DNA of 64,000 bases from CAWCVR01 sp963799105 (GTDB lineage Bacteria; Acidobacteriota; Terriglobia; Bryobacterales; Bryobacteraceae), in the NCBI GenBank assembly GCA_963799105.1, contig CAWCVR010000008.1, forward strand, positions 1 to 64,000, read 5' to 3'. Both the position numbers and the translations under genes were made by a program. The notes under the pieces are model-generated. The model was not told the DNA's origin. It saw only the letters and a program-made list of their open reading frames with translations, and did no database searches. The first letter of the stretch is position 1; each line of letters starts with the position of its first letter. Of this stretch, positions 41,269 through 50,529 are shown one piece after another.

Positions 41269-44007
41269 TCATACGGGAAACAGCCGGCGCGCAGATCGAA
41301 GCTTCGCAAATCGAACCAGTCGCCGCGATGGCAGCCGGGCCATCCCCACGGCGTAGTGCTGCGGACGGCCGTTTCGCCGATATGCGAAAGTCAGGTTCAC
41401 GGTGGTCCAGTCGTCCGACCGCACGGGCTGGTCCAGTTCCGGCGTGTGGCCTGCGGTGGAGATGGAGCAGCCGTTGGGACAGCGCACCACCGCGCGCACG
41501 GTGACGGGAACGCCGTCGGGCAGCCCGTCCGGATAGGCGGCGGAGTAGATCAGCCAGCGGGCGTCGCTCGCGGCGCGCAGCCGGACGAAGGGCGCGCCTT
41601 CTCCGGCCGGAAGCTCCTGGACATAGGTGCCGCCGCCGATGCTCGCATACCAGGACGGCGATGGGAGCCTGGACTCAGCCGCGACGCCCGCCTCGGCCGG
41701 GATCCAGCGGCCGGCTTCCCGCCGGTAGAGGGCACCCGCCGGACGGCCTGGCGGAAAACCTCGAGTGAAATCGAGTTCGCCGCAGTTCAGCAGCCGGAGG
41801 ACCGCGCCAGGGGCGGGTTCGAGCGGCTGGCGGCCGTGCGGGTCTAGGCGGACCAGACCGCCGGATGGATCCGCGACAACGTCGCCGTCGCGGAGCACGT
41901 GGCCGGAGAACTCCGCCTCGCCGGTGATGGCCATCGACCCCGCGGGCGCGTACCAGGCGTCGAGGCGGGTGTCCGCCGGAGCAGGCACCGGCGGCAGGGT
42001 TCGCTCCAGAATGGCGCCCTGTGCGGAATCGCCGGCGGTGGCGTACCCCCAGCGCTCGAACTCGGCGGCGTGGCGGAGCCTCCAGGTGGAGGTTTCAACC
42101 GACCCGGGCATGAGCATGGCCGCCAGGTAGCGGGGGCGGCCGGCGGCGGGCAGGGCGTCCAGGTCCCCGGAGTCCAACGCCCGGACGGCGGGATGAACCG
42201 GATTCCCGGCCGCCAGGACGTGTCCCGCAAAATAGCCCCAGTCGGGATAAACCAGCACGGCCAGCGAACTGGTGCGCGCCTGGGCGAGGGCGGGTTTCAG
42301 GTCCGCCCACCAGGCGAGCCAATTCGCGCGGTTTCGTTCCACAATCGGCGGCCCGCACGTCACCAGCGCCAGCCCCCCGGCCAGGGCGGCGGCCAGCGCC
42401 CGCCGCGGCTGGGGCGTGCGCTGCAGCAGCAGCCAGGCAACCAGCCCTACGGCGGCCGATGCGGCGATTACGGCGGGGACGGGAAAGTTGCCGAGCGGCA
42501 GCTTGGCGTACAGAATTGCCGCGCGGCTGGCTGCGTTCAGCGCCACCAGCGACAGGGCGAGGCGCGGCGTCCTCCATAGCATCGCCACCAGCAGGAGCTC
42601 GCTCACCGCCAGCACGCCGATGACGTAGCGGAGACTGCCCAAGCCGAGGACAAATCCCAGATCCCCGGGAGCCGCGCCGGCGCCGTAGACGGAACGGAAA
42701 TACAGAAACCAGCCGGCCAGCAGCAGGAAGCCCGCCCAGGGCAGCGGCCGCTGGGTTGGCGGACGGCGCACCACCAGCCAGGCGCTCGCGGCCAGCGCGG
42801 CGGCCAGCACCACCGGAAACAGAAGGCCGGCGCTCGATATCCCGCCGGCGGGAAGGAACAATGCGCGCCAAAGGCCCGGGTTGCGCAGATTGTAAAGAAT
42901 GGAGGTGCCGGAAAGGTCGGCCGTCCCGGGCAGGTGGAGGAACGCGAAATTGATCTGGAACGGATAAAACGGACTCCCGTAGAGCAGCAGATTGTGGAGG
43001 TAGTAATGCCCGCTGGTCAGCAGCAGGAACAAGCCCGCCGATGAGGCCGCCAGTGCGGACCGCCAGGTTGACAGACGAAAGCGTCTGTCCCACATTGCCG
43101 AGTGGGGCAGGCGCTTCCGCCTGCCAACTTCCAGGAACAGGAGCGCCGCCGCGGCCAATGCCGCCACGAAGATTCCCGTGTACTTGACCGCGGCGAAAGC
43201 GGCACCCAGAGCGAACAGGGCGGCATCGGCGCGGTCGAGCCGCCGGCGGACGGCGCGCAACACCACCAGCGTCACCAGGACGAACCCCGCTCCGTGCAGC
43301 ACGTCGTTTTTTAACGTGGGCACGCCGGAGGGTTCCCACCAGAAATGGCGCAGCAGAATGGCGCCGAAGACGGTCCACAGAAGCAGGTGACGGCGGAGTC
43401 CCAGTTCCCGTCCCACCAGCCAGGCGGCCAACGCCAGCAGCGCCACGGCCTTGAGCGCCAGCAGCGGGAAGAAGACATCCAGGCCCGTCACGGTCCAGCT
43501 TGGAAGAAAGGACAGTTCCCAGAAAGCGACGTAATTGGTGGCGAAGGAGTACGGCGTGGCGCGGTTGGCCATCCAGTCGATAAGGTAGTGCAGATAATTG
43601 ATGGAATCGGATTCCTGAACCGGGTGAAAGGACAGGAAGACCAGCGGCGTCAGGAGTCCGGCCAGGCACGCGGCGGCGCGGGGATAACGGACGATCTCGG
43701 CTGTCTTCAGGCCACCGGCGGCGCGCTCGAGCGCCTCCCGGCCGTGACGCGTCGCCACCGCGGCCAGCGCGCACAGGGCGGCTGCGGCCCAGTAAACCGA
43801 AGGGCCGTTGATGCGGGTGAACGAGAACAGCGCGGCGAAGGAGGATTCCAGAACGATCTCGATCGCGACGACGGCGAGGATCTTCTCTTCCACGCGCCGC
43901 GCGCCGCGCCAGCCCAGGGCGCGCGCCAGCACGATGGACACCGCGAACAGGGCCGTCTCCCAGCAGGCGAACCGCAAAACAGCGATGCATGCCGTGGCGA
44001 AGGTCAT
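41269..44007 (-). CDS. large polytopic membrane protein of unknown function
   Basis: A 912-aa protein with about 12 hydrophobic segments in residues 1-530 followed by a soluble beta-rich region (PDWGYFAGHVLAAGNPVHPAVRALDS onward). This is the architecture of membrane glycosyltransferases with a periplasmic domain, but I see no motif that fixes the family. An acidic luminal loop (FHPVQESDSINYLHYLIDW) fits a GT-C fold. Residues around 300-320 (GRRKRLPHSAMWDRRFRLST) are encoded by two short palindromes inserted in frame. It is 3 bp upstream-coupled to the UbiA-type gene, which points to envelope polysaccharide or lipid work. Confidence 0.65.
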   Translation of the reverse strand: MTFATACIAVLRFACWETALFAVSIVLARALGWRGARRVEEKILAVVAIEIVLESSFAALFSFTRINGPSVYWAAAALCALAAVATRHGREALERAAGGLKTAEIVRYPRAAACLAGLLTPLVFLSFHPVQESDSINYLHYLIDWMANRATPYSFATNYVAFWELSFLPSWTVTGLDVFFPLLALKAVALLALAAWLVGRELGLRRHLLLWTVFGAILLRHFWWEPSGVPTLKNDVLHGAGFVLVTLVVLRAVRRRLDRADAALFALGAAFAAVKYTGIFVAALAAAALLFLEVGRRKRLPHSAMWDRRFRLSTWRSALAASSAGLFLLLTSGHYYLHNLLLYGSPFYPFQINFAFLHLPGTADLSGTSILYNLRNPGLWRALFLPAGGISSAGLLFPVVLAAALAASAWLVVRRPPTQRPLPWAGFLLLAGWFLYFRSVYGAGAAPGDLGFVLGLGSLRYVIGVLAVSELLLVAMLWRTPRLALSLVALNAASRAAILYAKLPLGNFPVPAVIAASAAVGLVAWLLLQRTPQPRRALAAALAGGLALVTCGPPIVERNRANWLAWWADLKPALAQARTSSLAVLVYPDWGYFAGHVLAAGNPVHPAVRALDSGDLDALPAAGRPRYLAAMLMPGSVETSTWRLRHAAEFERWGYATAGDSAQGAILERTLPPVPAPADTRLDAWYAPAGSMAITGEAEFSGHVLRDGDVVADPSGGLVRLDPHGRQPLEPAPGAVLRLLNCGELDFTRGFPPGRPAGALYRREAGRWIPAEAGVAAESRLPSPSWYASIGGGTYVQELPAGEGAPFVRLRAASDARWLIYSAAYPDGLPDGVPVTVRAVVRCPNGCSISTAGHTPELDQPVRSDDWTTVNLTFAYRRNGRPQHYAVGMARLPSRRLVRFAKLRSARRLFPV
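43070..43125. repeat. two adjacent hairpin repeats inside a coding sequence
   Basis: GACAGACG-AAAG-CGTCTGTC and GGCAGGCG-CTTC-CGCCTGCC lie 16 bp apart. Together with the flanking GTGGGGCAGGCGCTTCCGCC they look like interspersed repeats accepted in frame by the membrane protein gene. Confidence 0.6.
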
Positions 44008-44010
44008 GGT

Positions 44011-44880
44011 TCAGTTGGTGGTTGCCAGGATCGCCAGCGCGGTTGCCAGGTACAGTATGCCATCGATTTGCAGCCGCCGGTCGCCAAGAAAGATCTCCTC
44101 CGGGCTCGACCCCGCTCCCCGTTCGTACACCAGGTAGAGGTAGCGGAACACGCCGTAGAGAAAGAAGGGCAGCGTGAGCACCAGGCGCTCGCCGTGCTCC
44201 GACTGAAACGTGTAGAGCGCGTAACCGATGATTCCGGCACCGGTGACAATGGCGACCAGCAGGTCGAGAAACGGCACGCTGTAGCCGCCCAGCGCCGGCC
44301 GGTGGTCGAGCGCCGCGGCCCGCAGGCTTACCATCTCGGCGCGCCGCTTGAGCAGGGCAAGGGATAGCGCGAGCAGCAGCGACACCACGAACAGCCATGC
44401 CGATACGCGCACCGGAATGGCGAATGCGCCCGCCATCGGACGCAGGACGAAGCCGGATGAGACCAGCAGCACGTCGAGCACCGGTTCCCGGCGCAATCCC
44501 GCGGAGTAAGCCATGTTGAAGCCGGCGTAGAGCGCGATCGCCAACGCGACCTTCCATCCCAGGAAGAGAGCCGTTGCCAGCGCGGCCGCGCCCAGCAAAA
44601 AACTCGCGGAGGCCGCCAGGCGAACGGTCAAGGCGCCCGCGGCGATGGGCCTATGCCGCTTGGCGGGATGGATGCGGTCGACCTCGCGATCGGCAAGGTC
44701 GTTGAGCAGATAGACCGCGCTGGACATCAAAATGAAGGCGACGGCGGCGAGGGCGCTGCGCCCGATCGCCTGGGGCGAGCGGAAACTCACCGAAGAGATC
44801 AACGGGACCAGCACCAGCCCGTTCTTGATCCACTGGCGCGGCCGGCAGGAGACCAGGAGCGATCGCAAGCCGGCGGTCAT
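44011..44880 (-). CDS. UbiA-family prenyltransferase, decaprenyl-phosphate phosphoribosyltransferase-like
   Basis: A 289-aa membrane enzyme with about eight segments. The metal-binding motif YLLNDLADREVDRIHPAKRHRPIAAG and the second DVLLVSSGFVLRPMAGAFAI region fit the DPPR synthase-like subgroup, which attaches phosphoribose to a polyprenyl phosphate. The N-terminal CRPRQWIKNGLVLVPL is also typical of that group. It is the first gene of a pair with the large membrane protein (3 bp apart). A lipid-linked pentose for envelope glycans is a reasonable inference. Confidence 0.85.
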   Translation of the reverse strand: MTAGLRSLLVSCRPRQWIKNGLVLVPLISSVSFRSPQAIGRSALAAVAFILMSSAVYLLNDLADREVDRIHPAKRHRPIAAGALTVRLAASASFLLGAAALATALFLGWKVALAIALYAGFNMAYSAGLRREPVLDVLLVSSGFVLRPMAGAFAIPVRVSAWLFVVSLLLALSLALLKRRAEMVSLRAAALDHRPALGGYSVPFLDLLVAIVTGAGIIGYALYTFQSEHGERLVLTLPFFLYGVFRYLYLVYERGAGSSPEEIFLGDRRLQIDGILYLATALAILATTN

Positions 44881-45109
44881 GCGGAGTCCCGCGCCTTCGC
44901 GTTCCGGGCTTCGGAAGACGGCGCGGCGGGCCGGGCGAAGGTTGGAGATTGCATGGTGGAGCAGGGCTGCCGCCGAATCGCGGCACGGAGCCAGTTAGTA
45001 TTCTAGCGAAAAACCGGGGCACGGAATGCGAAAGTGCGTCGGGTGTTGGGCATCCGCGAGCCGCGTAGACGGAATCGAGATATCATCAGCTACGGGCCGG
45101 AGTCTCCAC

Positions 45110-46477
45110 ATGCATCGCCGAGCATTCGTTAAGACCAGGGTTTCCCTGGCAGCGCTGATTGGGCTGGCAGTCCTGCCGGCCGGGAATGCGCAGCCGCCGG
45201 GCAAGAGCGAACCGTCGTTCCGGCAACCATCGTTACCGCCGGGGGTGGACTACGTGGTCCCCACCGAGGCGGCCATCAAAGCGACCCTGGATCGCGTACG
45301 GGACTACTTCATCCGAGCCACGCCGTACCGCATCATCGACACCGCGACGGGGCAGACGATCGCCGACCTCTCGACGCCGGTCAAGACGGCGGGGATCGAC
45401 GAGCGGGAAAGCCCGTTCAACGCCTGGGACTACTCGATGGGCGTGGTGCTGGCGGCCATGCTGCTGGACAGCGAGGTGACGGGCGATGCCCGGTATGCGG
45501 ACTACACCTTCAAGAATTTCGCCTTCATTTTCGACCATCTGGACTACTTCAAGAAGCAGGCGGAGATGTTCGGGCCGCAACCGCAGGGGTATCCACGGCT
45601 GCTGAATTTCAAGGAACTGGACGATTGCGGGGCGATCGGGGCGGCGCTGATCAAGGCGTACAACCGGAAACCGGACCCGCGGTTCCGGCCGGTGATCGAC
45701 CGCGTGGCCGAGCAAATTGCGCACAAGCAGTTGCGGCTGGCTGACGGCACCCTGGCGCGGGCGCGGCCGCAGCCGGTGTCGCTGTGGATCGACGACATTT
45801 ATATGTCGGTGCCGTTCCTGGCGCAGATGGGCAAGCTGACGGGCGACCGGCGGTACTTCGACGACGCCGCACAGCAAGTGATCGGAATGTCGGAGCGGCT
45901 GCAGGACAAGACCACCGGGCTGTTCGATCACTCGTGGTTCGAGAGCAACCCGTACGACGTGAAGTTCTATTGGGGCCGCGGCTGCGGCTGGGCGCTGATG
46001 GCCGCGGCCGAGTTGCTGAGCGTGCTGCCGGAGGACCACAAGGACCGGGCGCGGGTGCTGGACATTTTCCGGCGGGCGGCGCAAGGCGTGGCGGCGGTGC
46101 AGGGCGGCACGGGAATGTGGCACCAGTTGCTGAATCGCGAAGACAGTTACCTGGAGACGTCGGCAACGGCGATGTTCACCTTTGCCATCGCCCGCGGAGT
46201 GAACCGCGGATGGCTTTCGCCGGTGTACGCGCCGGTGGCGCAGACCGGGTGGCAGGCGATCGCGACGCGGGTGCGCGCCGACGGCAGGATCGAGGGCATC
46301 TGCGTGAGCACCACGGCGGCATACGACGCGGTGTACTACTACAACCGGCCGACCGACCTGGGGGCGACGCAGGGGTACGGTCCGGTGCTGATGGCGGGCG
46401 CCGAAGTGATGGCCATGCTGCGCGGGTTCGATATCGACCGGAACCTGAACACGTTCCATTACCGGGTGAAGAAGTAA
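45110..46477 (+). CDS. GH105-like unsaturated rhamnogalacturonyl hydrolase
   Basis: A 455-aa exported (alpha/alpha)6-barrel enzyme expected to remove the unsaturated uronic acid left by pectin lyases. The N-terminus MHRRAFVKTRVSLAALIGLAVLPAGNAQ has twin arginines and may use the Tat route. Family segments include WDYSMGVVLAAML, LDDCGAIGAALIKAYN, LWIDDIYMSVPFLAQMG, FYWGRGCGWALMAAAELL, GMWHQLLNREDSYLETSATAMFTFAIARGV and YGPVLMAGAEV. The catalytic Asp is probably in SLWIDDIYM. It suggests pectin use together with the sugar-acid genes at 22132-31691. Confidence 0.88.
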   Translation: MHRRAFVKTRVSLAALIGLAVLPAGNAQPPGKSEPSFRQPSLPPGVDYVVPTEAAIKATLDRVRDYFIRATPYRIIDTATGQTIADLSTPVKTAGIDERESPFNAWDYSMGVVLAAMLLDSEVTGDARYADYTFKNFAFIFDHLDYFKKQAEMFGPQPQGYPRLLNFKELDDCGAIGAALIKAYNRKPDPRFRPVIDRVAEQIAHKQLRLADGTLARARPQPVSLWIDDIYMSVPFLAQMGKLTGDRRYFDDAAQQVIGMSERLQDKTTGLFDHSWFESNPYDVKFYWGRGCGWALMAAAELLSVLPEDHKDRARVLDIFRRAAQGVAAVQGGTGMWHQLLNREDSYLETSATAMFTFAIARGVNRGWLSPVYAPVAQTGWQAIATRVRADGRIEGICVSTTAAYDAVYYYNRPTDLGATQGYGPVLMAGAEVMAMLRGFDIDRNLNTFHYRVKK

Positions 46478-46506
46478 GGCGGGGGGAGCGGGAGGGCCGC
46501 GAACGC

Positions 46507-47088
46507 GTGAGTCTGCCGACCATCTTCGATACCTGCCGTCCGCGCGCCGACGTGCTCGCGGGCGCCATCCGTGACGACGAATTCATGGCGGACCTCTCGC
46601 GAGTGGTCAACGGGACGGCCTCCGCCTGCTGGGGTGCATTCCGTGCGCCGCGCTTTCCTGCGGACGAAGCTCTCAAGCTGGCTCGGGTCGTGGGGCTCGA
46701 CTTCGATTGGGACAGCGTCACACGCCACCGCAACGGCACTCTCCGGCACGTCAGCGAAGAGTGCATGCTGGACACGCTGCATTGGGCGGCAAAGAACGCG
46801 CGTGAGCAGAACACCGGTGCGGCGCGAAGCCTGATCGAAAGCGCTCACCCGATCGGCGACCCGACCCCGCTTGCCGCGCTGGAGGCGCTGCTGAACGTGC
46901 TGCCGCCGGGAGTCCCTTCGGCGGGCAAGAAGAAACTCGACGCCAACTTCGCGGGGGCGGCGAACGACTTCGAAGCCCTGGAGCGTTTGCGCAAGCTGGC
47001 CTTCGCCGAGACGGTGCCTGCGCCGAAGATTCCGGAGCAGCTCCCACTGGAGTTGCCGGACGCAACGGAAGATAAGGAGGAAATGTGA
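46507..47088 (+). CDS. chimeric remnant, N-terminus like DUF499 ATPases
   Basis: About 193 aa from GTG 46507. The first about 35 residues (SLPTIFDTCRPRADVLAGAI, DDEFMADLSRVVNGTA) resemble the very start of DUF499 ATPases, which belong to DUF1156/DUF499 defence-type loci. After that the sequence changes abruptly (ADEALKLARVVGLDFDWDSVTRHRNGTLRHVS, then KKKLDANFAGAANDFEALERL and LPEQLPLEL-type tail). I cannot assign this part. It may be the C-terminus of a neighbouring gene fused by deletion. The GTGA overlap with the PIN gene shows the fused frame is still coupled to it. Confidence 0.5.
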   Translation: MSLPTIFDTCRPRADVLAGAIRDDEFMADLSRVVNGTASACWGAFRAPRFPADEALKLARVVGLDFDWDSVTRHRNGTLRHVSEECMLDTLHWAAKNAREQNTGAARSLIESAHPIGDPTPLAALEALLNVLPPGVPSAGKKKLDANFAGAANDFEALERLRKLAFAETVPAPKIPEQLPLELPDATEDKEEM

Positions 47089-47546
47089 AGACACCTTTGC
47101 GGGTTTATGCGGATACGTCGGTGTTCGGCGGGTGCTTCGATATAGAGTTCGACGCCGCAAGCTTGCGATTCTTCGAGCAAGTCCGCGACGGCGCCTTCCG
47201 GCTGGTGATATCCGACGTAACGCTGGACGAATTGGACCTGGCGCCAGAATCCGTTCAACGGGTTCTGGCTGAACTGGATGAAGCCTGCGTCGAGCGCGTG
47301 GCGGCGACGCCGGAGTCCGAGGCGCTGGCTCGTGAGTACCTGGACGCGAAGGTCGTCGGCCCCTCCTGCGTCAACGACGCCCGCCATATTGCCGTGGCAA
47401 CGGTGATGGATGTGGACATCGTTGTAAGTTGGAATTTCAAACACATCGTGCACTATGAAAAGATCATGGGCTACGAGGGCATCAATCTGACGAGGGGATA
47501 TCGGAGCCCGCGAATCCACTCGCCCAGAGAATTGGTCGAGATATGA
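47085..47546 (+). CDS. PIN-domain protein, VapC-like toxin
   Basis: A 153-aa predicted RNase. PIN acidic residues are visible in RVYADTSVFGGCFD, ISDVTLDELD, SCVNDARHIAVATVMDVDIVVSWNFKHIV. The GTG start at 47085 follows AAGGAGG. It overlaps the upstream chimeric gene and the downstream 66-aa gene by 4 bp each. Unlike classic vapBC, the small likely antitoxin is downstream. This PIN group (with the terminal GYEGINLTRGYRSPRIHSPRE) is often followed by a short Glu/Arg-rich protein starting KxFDCVxM, as here. Confidence 0.8.
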   Translation: MKTPLRVYADTSVFGGCFDIEFDAASLRFFEQVRDGAFRLVISDVTLDELDLAPESVQRVLAELDEACVERVAATPESEALAREYLDAKVVGPSCVNDARHIAVATVMDVDIVVSWNFKHIVHYEKIMGYEGINLTRGYRSPRIHSPRELVEI

Positions 47547-47743
47547 AACAAAAAGACTTCGACTGCGTGCAAATGAAGTGGGACATCCAGCAGAAACTCC
47601 TGGAGGAAGAACGCCAACTCGGGAGGGAGGAGGCACGCCGGAGGCAGGATGAGCGAGTACGCAACAATCCAATCTTGGGCCCATTTCTCCGGCGGCTCGA
47701 ACAACGCGAGCAACGGGAAGGCAAACAGCCTCGCGTCGCGTGA
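47543..47743 (+). CDS. small partner of the PIN protein, putative antitoxin
   Basis: A 66-aa charged, helical protein: MKQKDFDCVQMKWDIQQKLLEEERQLGREEARRRQDERVRN. The FDCVxM start and Arg/Glu-rich helix are what I recall of small proteins encoded after this PIN group. It overlaps the PIN gene by ATGA. The antitoxin role is inferred from coupling and size. Confidence 0.65.
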   Translation: MKQKDFDCVQMKWDIQQKLLEEERQLGREEARRRQDERVRNNPILGPFLRRLEQREQREGKQPRVA

Positions 47744-47993
47744 ACCGAGCGCCGCGGACCCTGGCGGATAGCCCTCGAACTGCCAACACCCGCCGAGGAC
47801 GAAGATGAGTCTGCTGACTGAACGCGATTCGTGTACCAGCTTTCGCCACGAAGATGGCGATCGGGAGCGGATCAACGCTCTTCTGCGGCGGATCGCGCAG
47901 TTGGGCACCGATAGCAAGGCGCGGAGCCGGCCGCAAGGTCCCGGTTCTGTCTCCCTCGTTGCCCGGTCGTGCATAATTGGAATGACACTACCC

Positions 47994-49469
47994 ATGAACG
48001 ATGAGGACAAGATCGCGGAGCCGCCGCCGGCTGAGGGCGGGACGCTCGACCCTTCCAATTGGCCGGATTTCCGCGCCCAGGCGCACCGCATGCTGGACGA
48101 CATTCTCGACTATGTCGAGAACATTCGCGAGCGTCCGGTCTGGCAGCCGATTCCGGACGAGGCGCGGCGGCGGTTCCATGCCGATCTGCCCGAGGCGGCG
48201 TCCGATCTGGCGGCCGTGCATGAGGAATTCATGCGCTATGTCCTGCCCTACAGCAGCGGCAATGTGCACCCCGGCTTCATGGGCTGGGTTCATGGCGGCG
48301 GTACGCCCGTGGGCATGTTGGCGGAGATGCTGGCGGCGGGGCTGAACGCCAACCTGGGAGGGCGCGATCACGTTCCCATCGAGGTGGAGCGCCAGATTAT
48401 CCGCTGGATGCGCCGGATCTTCGGGTTTCCCGAAGGCGCCAGCGGCCTGTTCGTCACGGGAACCTCGATGGCCAACCTGATCGGGATCCTGGTCGCCCGC
48501 GATGCCGCGCTGGGCTTCGAGACGCGGTGCTCGGGTGTCGCCGAGAATTCGAAGCGACTGGCGGCCTACGCCTCCGCCGCGGCGCACAGCAGCATCGGGA
48601 AAGCCATGGACATCGCCGGCATCGGCAGCGATGCGCTACACCCGATCCCGGTGGACGGACGCCAGCGCATGGACCTCGACGCCCTGGTTGGTGCCATCGA
48701 AGCGGATCGCCGCGCGGGCCTTGCGCCGTTTCTGGCGGTGGGAACCGCGGGCACGGTTGACACCGGGGCAATCGACAACCTCGATGCCCTGGCCGATATT
48801 TGCCGCCGCGAGCGGCTCTGGTTCCACGTGGACGGCGCGTTTGGCGCGCTGGCGATTCTGGCTCCGGATCTGGCGCCGCGGCTCAAGGGCATCGAGCGCG
48901 CGGACTCGCTGGCATTCGATTTTCATAAATGGGGTCAGACGCCTTATGACGCCGGGTTCGTTCTGGTGCGCGACGGCGTGCTGCATCGCAACGCGTTTGC
49001 CGGGTCGCCTCCTTATCTGAGGAAGGAACTGCGAGGTCTGGCCGCGGGCTCGTTCTGGCCGTGCGATTACGGGCCGGATCTTTCGCGCGGCTTTCGGGCG
49101 CTGAAAGCCTGGTTCACGCTCAAAGTGTACGGCACGGAGGCGCTGGGAGCGGTCATATCCCACACCTGCGCGCTGGCCCGCTATCTGGAAAGCCGGATCG
49201 CCGCGGCTCCGGAACTGGAACTGCTGGCGCCCGTGGAACTCAACGTGGTGTGCTTCGGGTATCGCTCCGAGGACGCGCAGCGCGTGAATTCGAGAATCGT
49301 CATCGAGTTGCAGGAGTCCGGGGTGGTGGCGCCGTCGAGCACCATCGTCGGCGGGCGCCTGGCGATTCGCGCGGCGATTGTCAATCACCGGACCGGCACG
49401 AAAGAGATCGACGCCCTGGTGGAGAAGACCCTGGCTTTAGGACGCGCCATCGAGGCCTCGGCCGGCTAG
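47994..49469 (+). CDS. PLP-dependent decarboxylase (aromatic-L-amino-acid/glutamate decarboxylase type)
   Basis: A 491-aa group II decarboxylase. The PLP lysine is in LAFDFHKWGQTPYDAG. Other landmarks are NVHPGFMGWVHGGGTPVGMLAEML, FPEGASGLFVTGTSMANLIG, VGTAGTVDTGAIDNLDALADI, WFHVDGAFGALAIL and a C-terminal HRTGTKEIDALVEKTL. The start is uncertain. ATG 47982 or 47994 fits the family; a frame from ATG 47805 (after AGGA) adds about 60 residues that contain ERINALLRRIAQLGTDSKAR, like the N-terminus of DUF1569 proteins, and probably represents a fused relic. The substrate is not determined. Confidence 0.85.
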   Translation: MNDEDKIAEPPPAEGGTLDPSNWPDFRAQAHRMLDDILDYVENIRERPVWQPIPDEARRRFHADLPEAASDLAAVHEEFMRYVLPYSSGNVHPGFMGWVHGGGTPVGMLAEMLAAGLNANLGGRDHVPIEVERQIIRWMRRIFGFPEGASGLFVTGTSMANLIGILVARDAALGFETRCSGVAENSKRLAAYASAAAHSSIGKAMDIAGIGSDALHPIPVDGRQRMDLDALVGAIEADRRAGLAPFLAVGTAGTVDTGAIDNLDALADICRRERLWFHVDGAFGALAILAPDLAPRLKGIERADSLAFDFHKWGQTPYDAGFVLVRDGVLHRNAFAGSPPYLRKELRGLAAGSFWPCDYGPDLSRGFRALKAWFTLKVYGTEALGAVISHTCALARYLESRIAAAPELELLAPVELNVVCFGYRSEDAQRVNSRIVIELQESGVVAPSSTIVGGRLAIRAAIVNHRTGTKEIDALVEKTLALGRAIEASAG

Positions 49470-50034
49470 AGCCGCGCGCCGGCCGGCGAAGGGGGCGCGA
49501 CTGGGCCGCCGGTGTCCTTGCTGTTGCCGATTTCGCCGGTGGGCGGTAACATACCGGCGCGCAGTTTCCTGGACGACCGGGTGTTCCGGTCTGCTTCGGG
49601 AACGGCATTCCCTGCGCAGGATGGGAGCGGAAGTTAGGTACTAGTAGTACCGGTACGCTATCGGCTAATATCCGGAAATTCTGCGGAAATCAAGCTCAAC
49701 GGCATGTTGAGTTTTGAGATAACATGCTTATTAACAATTGGATAGCTGTGTATGCCAGAGATTGTCGGCTGGCGTGCGTTATCTAAGGTTAAACAGCATA
49801 GATAACACCACATATAAGTGCCGCCTCTCTACGTTGCGGAGGCGGGGGCCGTTGTTTCGCGTCCCCTGGCCCCTGCCGACATCTTCTTCTATCGCCATAA
49901 ATGTCTGAGAGTTTCGACCCGGACACGCTACACTAATAGAGAAGTCCCGCGAACCTCGCTGGTTCGCTCCTGCCCCAGTTGACATTGACAATCGATTTCT
50001 TCGTAGAAGTCGCGAGGAAAGGAGTCGTGTCCCT
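49470..50034. other. long intergenic region, partly AT-rich
   Basis: No gene is supported. From about 49630 to 49800 the base composition drops well below the neighbours, with short inverted repeats (GGTACTAGTAGTACC near 49636; CTCAAC-GGCAT-GTTGAG at 49695-49711 followed by TTTT, a possible weak terminator). GATAACATGC and GTTATCTAAGG near 49717 and 49778 could pair over distance. A tandem TTGACATTGACA at 49979-49990 may be a -35 for the next gene, without a clear -10. Confidence 0.4.
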
Positions 50035-50472
50035 ATGAACGAGATCGCGCTTGAAGGCTTGGTGTCCGCATTGTTGGTGGGCGAGTACGAAAACGACCGG
50101 GGGCTGGTCCGCGACATCTTCCGCAAGCTGGGATGGCGGCTGTTCGAGGCGCGCGACGGGCGCCGGGCGATGGCGTGGCTGGAGCGCAACGCCGTGCAGG
50201 TGGTGATTGCGGAGGGCCGTTCAGCGGGCGCCGGATGGCAGAGGTTGCTGGACGCCTTGCGGGATTTGCCGGATCCGCCGCAACTGGTGGTGACGTCGCG
50301 GACGGCGGACGATCTCCTATGGTCCAAAGTGCTGAACTGCGGCGGATACGATGTCCTGGCCCGGCCGCTCAATCGCGACGAAGTGGAACGGGTAATTGCC
50401 GGGGCGGGGCGTCAGTTTCGCTCGCTGCGAGACGGGCTGGAGCGGACGGCCGCGGCAGGCACGGCGGCATAG
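50035..50472 (+). CDS. degenerate response-regulator receiver protein
   Basis: A 145-aa stand-alone receiver-like fold: ALLVGEYENDRGLVRDIFRKLGWRLFEARDGRRAMAWLERNAVQVVIAEGRSAGAGW. The usual phospho-acceptor Asp is Glu (VIAEG), the acidic pair near the N-terminus is altered (GEYEND), and the conserved Lys before Pro is Arg (LARPLNRDE). It is therefore probably not phosphorylated and may act as a constitutive or ligand-gated partner. AAAGGAG lies about 10 nt before the ATG. It precedes nrdJ by 200 bp in the same direction. Confidence 0.8.
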   Translation: MNEIALEGLVSALLVGEYENDRGLVRDIFRKLGWRLFEARDGRRAMAWLERNAVQVVIAEGRSAGAGWQRLLDALRDLPDPPQLVVTSRTADDLLWSKVLNCGGYDVLARPLNRDEVERVIAGAGRQFRSLRDGLERTAAAGTAA

Positions 50473-50529
50473 CCGCCGAATTCGATTTATACCGATTTCC
50501 GGCGCCACGGAAGATTTCCAAGCCACCAC

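Noticed and set aside
49640..49830. A possible riboswitch or small RNA in the AT-rich intergenic region.
   Set aside because: Short inverted repeats are present, but no conserved riboswitch core or clear terminator could be recognised by eye.
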